A stretch of DNA of 64,000 nt from Gynuella sunshinyii YC6258 (lineage in GTDB: Bacteria > Pseudomonadota > Gammaproteobacteria > Pseudomonadales > Natronospirillaceae). Position 1 is the stretch's first letter, and each line of letters starts with the position of its first letter. Shown here one piece after another: positions 57,942 through 64,000 of this stretch. The stretch is from assembly GCF_000940805.1 (NCBI RefSeq), contig NZ_CP007142.1, forward strand, positions 4,006,593 through 4,070,592. Reading direction: 5' to 3'. The translations under genes were made by a program, and so were the position numbers. The notes under the pieces are model-generated. The model ran no database searches, had not been told where the DNA came from, and saw only the letters and a list, made by a program, of their open reading frames with translations.

Positions 57942-59188
57942 GATTAGACCCTAAAATCTCCATATCATTGTTCACATTGATATCTGCCAAGAGATTCATA
58001 AGCAGAACAGCAAGTATGTTTGTACAGGTCGACTGACCTCAAAAGACATTTGAGCGAAGGAGGTGCCTATACGATTATCGAGACTGCATAGCACCCATTT
58101 GAGAAACATTCAGGAAAATAGACGACTGGTTTTTTTAAATCCGATCCAGACCGATCAATAACTATTGGCAATCCCTTTTCCATGTAACAGTTGTGAAAAT
58201 CAGATCCAGTTTCACACGATTCAAATCTGCGTGTTTCTTTGAAGTACAAAAATTTGCTTCACCGAAACAGCTCATTTTTACGCCTCAGTTATCAGCACAC
58301 TGAAAACCATCAGAAAAACGTGACACATTAAAACATTAAATCCTGGCGACTACGAGCGACCTGATCACCATGACAGCAAAGTCGTTAGATATGGCGTGAA
58401 ACTATCGTAATTTTCAAAAAATTCCTATGACTTTAATTCCTTTTTTTCCCGCTGTTTTTCTAATTTAGTACCTTGCATAAATGACTAATCGATCACTCAC
58501 CCATCAACTCAATAAACTTAAAATGCAGACTAACCTGCATTTTATTTAACTCCTCACGACCATCTAAACGCACATTAATACGCACTATATTACAAACAAG
58601 TTAAAACCACACCGACATTACAAAAACGCCATAGTTTTTTAATTGTTTGTTATTTTTTTGATGGTATTTCTGAATCAGCCGTCACTTCATTCGAATCACA
58701 TATTACTAACACTAAAGCAACACAATTCCATAAAACTGATCATTGAATATATTAAGAGATGGTTAATATCCCATGCAAACTTAAAGCATGGCAAACGGTA
58801 ACGGAATGTCTCTGACAGGTCACGACTTATATATCTCATTCTTTAGTATGATCGAAAATTTATCTACTTTACTAAAAAATAAGTAACTGCCTGAAATGGC
58901 TTGATTTAACCCAAAAAGGCTATTAATGGCTTCATTGATTTCCTTAAAAAAAAATATTTAACCTTGCTAACCTTAAAAAAAAATGTATGACTATGCGCCT
59001 ATCTGAATAGACCACCTGTTTGACTGTGAGAATTTTCTTCGCTTTCGTGCATTGAAAATTGATTTGTCTGTTATTTGATACAGGAATCTTATTTGTCCCA
59101 CTGACTTGTCAACTTGAAAATTGACCATCTGGTAATTCAGGTATTGCTACATGATAAAATTTGAAACTAACATAGGTATCAAGGAATT
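57942..59188. promoter_or_regulatory. 1.25-kb AT-rich divergent promoter region of the PKS locus
   Basis: It lies between the leftward PKS operon and the rightward lipoprotein-AT pair and must hold both promoters. It is far more AT-rich than the genes on either side. A nine-A tract in the same context (CCTTAAAAAAAAAT) is repeated at 58942-58955 and 58971-58984, 29 bp apart, close to three helical turns, suggesting intrinsically bent DNA or a binding platform for a nucleoid protein. I cannot name a specific operator or assign promoter hexamers with confidence. A 60-codon frame at 58067-58249 has a TTG start and no ribosome-binding site and is not called. Confidence 0.6.
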
Positions 59189-59905
59189 ATGATCGTGAAA
59201 CTCATCAAAACTGCCGTCCCCTTATCTGCCGTCATCGTGCTTTCAGGTTGTCAGATCAGCAGCAAGGCACCGGGAGTATGGTATGGTGTAGCCTATGATC
59301 AGGAATCAGGCGGATACTCAGAAGTTGCCATGTTTGTCACTGAAGCCGGCGAAACCAGGATTTCAACAACGGCCGGTTTGAATATGGCCGGACTGTCAGC
59401 ATTTGATGGCGACATCCTTTATTCACTCCCCTCCAGCAACTATGGTTCCGAAGATCCGTTGAAGATCAATCCGCAAGCCAAACTGCTGATCAGTGGAGAG
59501 TTTTCGGATGCTGCTGTTACGATCGAAGTGATGGACAAAGAAAGCACCATACAAAAGCTTGATCTGGTGAAGAGTTCTGATGCCGCTGCAACACAGGGTG
59601 ATTATGCCGGAATCTGGTATGCCAATCCGCATAATCCAAGTCCGGACTATACCTGGAGCATTGACGACAGTGGCAACATTACAGGAAATGATGAATCGGG
59701 TTGTCAGTACCACGGTACAGTCAGTGCGTCATCGGCTATCAACGTCGCCGATCTCTCCCTGGTGATCAGCGAATGTGACTATTCCGGTTTTTACCTGGGT
59801 GTCATGAGTCTTTTTAATGACCCTTCTTCTGATCGTGTCGGTATTTTTTATAACTACAGTAATCACGAAAACATCTTCGTAAATGGACTTGAAAAAATTC
59901 TGTAG
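59189..59905 (+). CDS. Putative lipoprotein co-transcribed with the PKS acyltransferase
   Basis: 238 aa. The N-terminus MIVKLIKTAVPLSAVIVLSGC is a lipoprotein signal with lipobox LSGC (lipidated Cys21), and Q at +2 predicts the outer membrane. The mature part is beta-rich, Ser/Gly/Asp-rich, with two similar-looking GVWYG.. / GIWYANP segments at about 29 and 142, hinting at a repeated small beta domain. Cys172 and Cys194 could pair. I do not recognise the family. AAGGA lies 3 nt before ATG 59189 and 9 nt before GTG 59195, so either may be the true start. It precedes the acyltransferase gene by 24 nt, so the two form an operon; a role in export, storage or self-protection is possible but unproven. 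Confidence 0.7.
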   Translation: MIVKLIKTAVPLSAVIVLSGCQISSKAPGVWYGVAYDQESGGYSEVAMFVTEAGETRISTTAGLNMAGLSAFDGDILYSLPSSNYGSEDPLKINPQAKLLISGEFSDAAVTIEVMDKESTIQKLDLVKSSDAAATQGDYAGIWYANPHNPSPDYTWSIDDSGNITGNDESGCQYHGTVSASSAINVADLSLVISECDYSGFYLGVMSLFNDPSSDRVGIFYNYSNHENIFVNGLEKIL

Positions 59906-59929
59906 TCAAAAAATAAGAGGTACTTATCA

Positions 59930-60799
59930 ATGACAGATCTATGTTTATTTCCTGGCCAGGGAAGTCAGGCTCCTGGTATGGGAAAGGAGTTGTTTGATCG
60001 TTATCCTCACCTGATCAAAAATGCATCTGATTGTCTGGGGTATGATGTCAAAGATAAATGCCTGACAGCCAGCGCCAGCGATCTGGCGCGTACCGAAGTT
60101 ACTCAACCCCTGCTCTATCTTGTGAGCGCACTCAGTTATTTGCACCATGTACAGGAAACCGGTGTTGTGCCCGAATATCTGGCTGGTCACAGCCTCGGTG
60201 AATACGTGGCATTGTTCGCGGCAGGATGTTTTGATTTCATGAGTGGTCTGGAGATTGTGGCTGAACGCGGACGTTTGATGTCGGAAGTTTCCGGCGGCAG
60301 TATGTTTGCTGTCGTCGGTCTTCCGCCGGAAGACATTATTGATCAATTGAATCAACTATCATTCGATCAATTGACCATTGCCAACTATAACGATCATTCC
60401 CAGACAGTGATTGCGGGTTATTGTCAGGATGCCCAAAAACTTCAGGACAGTTTGTGTGCTGCCGGTGCCAAACATGTTATTCCACTGAAAGTCAGCGCCT
60501 GTTTTCATACTCATTATATGAAAAGTACTGCTGAACAGCTGGCGGCATTTTTGTCCCGCTACCGGTTGTCATCACCACGGATAAAAGTTGTCGCCAATCT
60601 TACCGGCCAACCCTATAAGCCAGGTGATGATGTTGCTGATATCCTGGTCAAACAGGTTTACAGTCCGGTATTGTGGCTGCAGTCAATGGAATATGTGCTG
60701 CCAAAAGTGGACAGCTGGAGCGAACTGGGTCCTGGCAAGGTATTAACCGGCATCGTAACGCGCATTCAGAATTCTCTGACCAGCTCTCCAATCGCCTGA
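59930..60799 (+). CDS. Trans-acting acyltransferase (malonyl-ACP loading) of the PKS
   Basis: 289 aa, typical of FabD-like stand-alone ATs. FPGQGSQ at the N-terminus, nucleophile elbow GHSLGEY (Ser88), the ACFH segment with catalytic His193, and the ELGPGKVLTG tail are present. The AFH-type motif near the histidine indicates malonyl rather than methylmalonyl specificity. None of the three PKSs contains an AT, so this enzyme would charge all their ACPs. Only one AT is present, with no acyl-hydrolase or second AT. It could be the cell's fabD, but its position beside the PKS and divergent from it argues otherwise. Shine-Dalgarno AGAGG 9 nt before the ATG. Confidence 0.92.
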   Translation: MTDLCLFPGQGSQAPGMGKELFDRYPHLIKNASDCLGYDVKDKCLTASASDLARTEVTQPLLYLVSALSYLHHVQETGVVPEYLAGHSLGEYVALFAAGCFDFMSGLEIVAERGRLMSEVSGGSMFAVVGLPPEDIIDQLNQLSFDQLTIANYNDHSQTVIAGYCQDAQKLQDSLCAAGAKHVIPLKVSACFHTHYMKSTAEQLAAFLSRYRLSSPRIKVVANLTGQPYKPGDDVADILVKQVYSPVLWLQSMEYVLPKVDSWSELGPGKVLTGIVTRIQNSLTSSPIA

Positions 60800-60807
60800 T
60801 CTCTTTT

Positions 60808-60840
60808 TTGTCCGCGCCGGTGATTCGCTGGAGCGGACAA
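60808..60840 (+). terminator. Hairpin after the acyltransferase gene
   Basis: TTGTCCGC (60808-60815) pairs perfectly with GCGGACAA (60833-60840) around a 17-nt loop, followed by TTATTT. It lies 8 bp after the AT stop, between convergent genes, so it may end transcription from the left and possibly from the right. Confidence 0.55.
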
Positions 60841-60869
60841 TTATTTCGCACGATATCTTTGCGGGATAT

Positions 60870-62111
60870 TTATAGACGTTCCATTTCCCGAATAACCTCT
60901 TCAGTCCATAAAAATGCCTGATTGAATGCGACGGTCAGTCGCATGTTTGACTTGAAATCCTCACCTTTTAAGACTTGTTGTTCTGTGATCAAAACATGTT
61001 TCAGCACTTTGCCCAGATCGCCTTCCATTCGAGTCAAAGCGCTGCTCATCTCTTCCGAGAGGTCTATCATGTTGATGAATTCCCTGGTTTTTATACCCAG
61101 TAGAATATCTGTTGCACTCAGCAGTCCGATCAAAAATGCTTTTCCTGCGGTTGCTTTAGATAGATTCAGCGAAGCGCAATAAAACTCACAGGTCTTGGCT
61201 CTGGTCATTGCCAGTCTGAAGACTTCTACGGGACTGTCACTGGCGGACATAAATGAAAACAGGATGGCCCAGTACTTTAAGGTTTCCAGCCCCAGATAAA
61301 CAATCGCCTCCTGCAGGCTGTTCACTTGTTTATTCAGGGAATATAAAGAGCTGTTGATTATTCTAAGCAACTGCATGCTCAGTTTTGGGCTGCGACTGAC
61401 CACGTCAGTAATAGAGTCAATATCTGCTGATTCATCATTCAGTATTTTCAATACCTGAACCAGATTGCCCTGTTCCGGACGAATCTTTTTCCCATGGATC
61501 AGTTTCGGTCTGGCCAGAAAATAGCCTTGAAAATATTCAAAACCCATTGCTTTGTAGGTCTGAAACTCTTCATCATTTTCCACTTTCTCAGCCAGCCATT
61601 TGGTATCCAGATAACTGTACTGTTGCTTAAGCGCGCGAACCTGTTCAACGTCCTGTTCCATGATATCAATCTTAATAACCTCGGCCAGTTCAAGCAGCGG
61701 CTGCCAACTTTCATCAAATTCAAAATCATCCAATGCAAAATGAAAACCTTTGCGCTTCCATGCCTTTACCGACCGCACCACCGCTGCATCCACTTCAATA
61801 CGCTCAACCAGTTCAATAAACACCAGATCAGGATTCAATGGAAGAAAGGTTTCTGATAGCAGAAAGTCTTTGGAAATGTTGATAAAAACCGGGCGATTCA
61901 ATTTCTCCATTTGCGTGGAGACACTGGAACAAAGATTCAACACTACCTCACTGGTTGCAAATACTTCACCCACTTCGAGTGCCGACTTTGAATCGGGGTC
62001 ACGATAAAGTAACTCTGATCCAAACAGTGACATGTCATAACGATAAATAGGTTGCGCAGCGAGGAGGATTAAATCCCCTTCAGATTCACTCATACCAACT
62101 GTGACATCCAA
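60870..62111 (-). CDS. EAL-HDOD signalling protein (YuxH-like)
   Basis: 413 aa. Residues 15-205 form an EAL-type domain with degenerate motifs: ELLYRD instead of EAL at the first metal site, DDFEF in place of DDFG, then VIKIDI and FQGYFLARP. Residues 205-400 are an HDOD domain (SRSPKLSMQLLRIINSSLYSL, then LQEAIVYLGLETLKYWAIL). This matches the YuxH/CdgJ family, where the EAL part is often inactive and the protein acts as a c-di-GMP-related or scaffolding regulator of motility or surface behaviour. Catalytic loss is read from the motifs; the cellular role is inferred. Not obviously connected with the PKS. A second ATG (codon 7) is a possible start. Confidence 0.85.
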   Translation of the reverse strand: MDVTVGMSESEGDLILLAAQPIYRYDMSLFGSELLYRDPDSKSALEVGEVFATSEVVLNLCSSVSTQMEKLNRPVFINISKDFLLSETFLPLNPDLVFIELVERIEVDAAVVRSVKAWKRKGFHFALDDFEFDESWQPLLELAEVIKIDIMEQDVEQVRALKQQYSYLDTKWLAEKVENDEEFQTYKAMGFEYFQGYFLARPKLIHGKKIRPEQGNLVQVLKILNDESADIDSITDVVSRSPKLSMQLLRIINSSLYSLNKQVNSLQEAIVYLGLETLKYWAILFSFMSASDSPVEVFRLAMTRAKTCEFYCASLNLSKATAGKAFLIGLLSATDILLGIKTREFINMIDLSEEMSSALTRMEGDLGKVLKHVLITEQQVLKGEDFKSNMRLTVAFNQAFLWTEEVIREMERL

Positions 62112-62367
62112 TTTTAAGTTAATTTCGAAAACTCATTATGATTGCTGTAAGAGTCTGGCAATAACTGTTTTTAGCCAGTTCCAGTCTGCTCGCATTTTAC
62201 ACGCAGACCATTTTTTTTAGATTGGAGGCTAATAACTACTCAGTATAGTTGGCGCGCTGATTGTTTGCGTACAAACAATTTAGAATATTAACCAGCGCGA
62301 TATTGAAAGTGCTGACAGGCAGCTTGATCATGGACCCTGACCGATAAACCAGGCGGACTATAAATGT

Positions 62368-62949
62368 TTAATAACGACCAACGGCTTCCATATAGTGTTT
62401 CCGGCACATGGACACGTATGACTCATTGCCACCGATGACAATTTGCTCACCTTCAGCGATTGCATTTCCGTTCTGATCCATCCTGACCACCATGGAAGCT
62501 TTGCGCCCACAATAACAGATGGTCTTCAATTCAGAAATCTTATCGGCAATGGCCAGTAATCGCTCAGAACCTGGAAACAGCTCTCCCATGAAGTCGGTCC
62601 GGATTCCATAACACAACACCGGCATGTCGTGCAGATCCACTATTCTGGCCAACTGATCAACCTGTACCTTGCTCAGAAACTGCGCTTCATCGATCAGAAT
62701 ACAGGCGTACTGCTCACCCCGATTGATCATGGCCTGAATTTCCTGGTACAGGTCCTGATCACCAAAGGTCAACGCTTCCGATTCCAGGCCGATACGGCTG
62801 CAGATTCTGCCCTTACCAAAACGATCATCGATGGCCGCTGTGTATAACAACACCTGCATCCCGCGCTCGCGGTAGTTGTATGCACTTTGCAATAGAGAAG
62901 TCGACTTACCTGCATTCATGGCTGAATAATAAAAATACAGCTGCGCCAT
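62368..62949 (-). CDS. tdk: Thymidine kinase (class II)
   Basis: 193 aa, the normal size for bacterial Tdk. [12 protein letters not shown] is the P-loop with its lid region (residues 6-17), LIDEAQFL carries the catalytic glutamate, and [10 protein letters not shown] together with a later MCRKHY supplies the zinc-binding cysteines and histidine. It phosphorylates thymidine to dTMP with ATP in the salvage pathway, in the cytosol. Ordinary chromosomal gene. Confidence 0.97.
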   Translation of the reverse strand: MAQLYFYYSAMNAGKSTSLLQSAYNYRERGMQVLLYTAAIDDRFGKGRICSRIGLESEALTFGDQDLYQEIQAMINRGEQYACILIDEAQFLSKVQVDQLARIVDLHDMPVLCYGIRTDFMGELFPGSERLLAIADKISELKTICYCGRKASMVVRMDQNGNAIAEGEQIVIGGNESYVSMCRKHYMEAVGRY

Positions 62950-62970
62950 ATAGATGATGTTCCTGTGGAA

Positions 62971-62999
62971 AATAAAGAAGGCGGCCAGGATTGGCCGCC
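62971..62999 (-). terminator. Rho-independent terminator of the M16 peptidase gene
   Basis: Reading the minus strand, GGCGGCCA-ATCC-TGGCCGCC (a perfect 8-bp stem with 4-nt loop) is followed by TTCTTTATTTT. It begins 10 bp after the peptidase stop at 63010 and also lies just upstream of tdk. Confidence 0.85.
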
Positions 63000-63009
63000 G
63001 AGATTATAA

Positions 63010-64000
63010 CTAAATTTTCAGTACGGTCAGCCCCAACTCTGATATTTGTGACTGCTGGCTGCTCTGGGTAATCACGGCAGTACTGGCAGGTTGATTCAAC
63101 AGGTACTGTTCGGTCACCCGCTTGAGGTCCTCCAGACTGACTGACAGCAACTGTTCACGATACTGGCGACGCTGTTCGGGAGTACGGCCATACAAGCGAT
63201 TATAAAACTCCGATTTTGCTTCACCGGACGGTGATGCCGGTTTGTCCATGGAGCTGATTACGCCCAGCAGAGCTTCTTCAAACATGTCGTAGGTGACTTC
63301 GGTCTCGACAAACCATTGTAACGACTTGTCGAAATCATCCAGCGTACCCTTGAGGCGCGGGTCACGGTAGCTGTAGAAGCGGAATACACCGTTGGAGGAA
63401 TCATGACTCGCACCACCGCCGTAGGCTCCACCTTTCTCACGAATCGCGCTGTGCAGGTAGTGATTGCGCAGTATGCCGGCCAGAATGGTGAAGACCGGAT
63501 TATCAGGATGGTCCGGTGCTACGGTAGGATATGCTTTGGCACAGAAATTCACCTGTGTGTTGGTCATCCAGGCGGTATTGGTATGTTCAAACTGTCCGGC
63601 ATTCAGCTCCACTCCAGGGCTACCCGCCAGCATGGGCTGCCAGCGGGCGACATCGAGATCATGGTCAGCGATTGTCAATACCTGCTTCTCTGTGGAAAGC
63701 AGTTTTCGATGCAGCTGTACCAGTTGCTGTGACAACGACTCTCTACCGGCTTCATCTGCCAAACCATCGTGCATACGTTTAATGTATTGAATGGACTCCA
63801 GACCATTCAACATCAGGTTCAAACGACCTCCCAGAGACCAGCTCGCAGATGCGGCACCCATGGCAAGTGCATGACCATTGCCGGTGATGGACTGCTCCTT
63901 ACGCGTACGGATCTGACTGATCAGTTCGTAAATACGATCCAGCTCGTCAAACCTTGGATTTTGCAGATGCTCCATCATCAAGTCTTCGAGATGGGAAACA
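63010..64000 (-). CDS. M16C metallopeptidase, PreP-like, C-terminal part only
   Basis: About 330 residues are visible; the frame is still open at the right edge and the family runs to about 970 aa, so only the C-terminal third is here. GILRNHYLHSAIREKGGAYGGGASHDSSNGVFRFYSYRDPR is the conserved RxKGGAYG region of the inactive half of M16C peptidases, whose Arg/Tyr residues help bind substrate in the catalytic chamber. The zinc-binding HxxEH motif would be in the missing N-terminal part. It is a peptide-degrading enzyme related to presequence protease and falcilysin. Ordinary chromosomal gene, ending at a strong terminator. Confidence 0.9.
   Translation of the reverse strand, partial: VSHLEDLMMEHLQNPRFDELDRIYELISQIRTRKEQSITGNGHALAMGAASASWSLGGRLNLMLNGLESIQYIKRMHDGLADEAGRESLSQQLVQLHRKLLSTEKQVLTIADHDLDVARWQPMLAGSPGVELNAGQFEHTNTAWMTNTQVNFCAKAYPTVAPDHPDNPVFTILAGILRNHYLHSAIREKGGAYGGGASHDSSNGVFRFYSYRDPRLKGTLDDFDKSLQWFVETEVTYDMFEEALLGVISSMDKPASPSGEAKSEFYNRLYGRTPEQRRQYREQLLSVSLEDLKRVTEQYLLNQPASTAVITQSSQQSQISELGLTVLKI

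Noticed and set aside
58067-58249. 60-codon leftward frame in the PKS divergent promoter region
   Set aside because: TTG start, no Shine-Dalgarno, no family resemblance, in AT-rich DNA; not enough to call a gene.
59930-60799. Housekeeping fabD rather than a PKS acyltransferase
   Set aside because: No fatty-acid synthesis genes (fabH, fabG, acpP, fabF) are nearby, and it is divergent from AT-less PKS genes that need such an enzyme.
62184-62220. GTCTGC..GCAGAC hairpin followed by eight T's on the plus strand
   Set aside because: It looks like a terminator, but no rightward gene ends before it; the neighbours are both leftward. Possibly a remnant, not supported as functional.
1-64000. CRISPR array, rRNA or tRNA genes, prophage
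   Set aside because: No regularly spaced repeats, no rRNA-like or tRNA-like sequence noticed, and no phage structural genes.

Overview
The window looks like a chromosomal segment of a Gram-negative, probably marine gammaproteobacterium. The supports are a class II thymidine kinase, a PreP-like M16 peptidase, an EAL-HDOD signalling protein, integron-type attC sites and a complete trans-acyltransferase polyketide synthase (trans-AT PKS) locus. A Gynuella/Oceanospirillales-like host would fit, but this is inference; no rRNA or tRNA gene is present to settle it.

Left flank (1-10.3 kb), an accessory region. A frameshifted REP-type (Y1) transposase lies at the left edge behind a 106-bp tandem duplication of its upstream region. 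Next is an array of six leftward gene cassettes (663-4460), each CDS followed by an attC-like folded site. No integrase gene is present. A good LexA box (4821-4840) sits where a divergent integrase promoter would be expected. Cassette products are a DUF3800 protein, three small membrane or secreted proteins or zinc-site proteins, a small glycine-rich hydrophobic protein, and a PD-(D/E)XK nuclease. Then follow a fused nucleotidyltransferase-HEPN protein, an unknown protein, a RoxA-like di-haem cytochrome c, and a seventh, isolated cassette (GIY-YIG protein) whose attC closely resembles the first one.

Main body (10.5-60.8 kb), a trans-AT PKS locus. Ten leftward genes with gaps of at most 60 nt, five of the nine junctions overlapping or within 10 nt, look like one operon: three giant PKSs (4388, 4865 and 4540 aa), a luciferase-like monooxygenase, a type II thioesterase, a three-gene ABC-2 exporter, a PfaD-type trans-enoylreductase and an SRPBCC protein. 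A divergent pair encodes a lipoprotein and the only acyltransferase. Read in biosynthetic order, the line is: MaoC-like/hotdog-SDR-FkbH-ACP loading; KS1-DH-KR-ACP; KS2-KR-ACP; KS3 || DH-ACP; KS4-DH-KR-ACP; KS5(dead)-ACP; KS6-KR-ACP; KS7-ACP; KS8 || KR-ACP; KS9-DH-KR-MT-ACP; KS10(probably dead)-ACP; KS11-ACP-degenerate TE-TE (|| marks a protein boundary). FkbH implies a glycerate-derived starter, and the hotdog and SDR domains beside it suggest conversion to a lactyl unit. The AT would load malonyl on all modules, PfaD would saturate selected double bonds, and the terminal TE would release a reduced, partly unsaturated chain, plausibly as a macrolactone. No phosphopantetheinyl transferase, HMG-synthase cassette or regulator is visible here.

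Right flank (60.9-64 kb), ordinary chromosome: EAL-HDOD protein, thymidine kinase, and the C-terminal part of an M16C peptidase that runs off the window.
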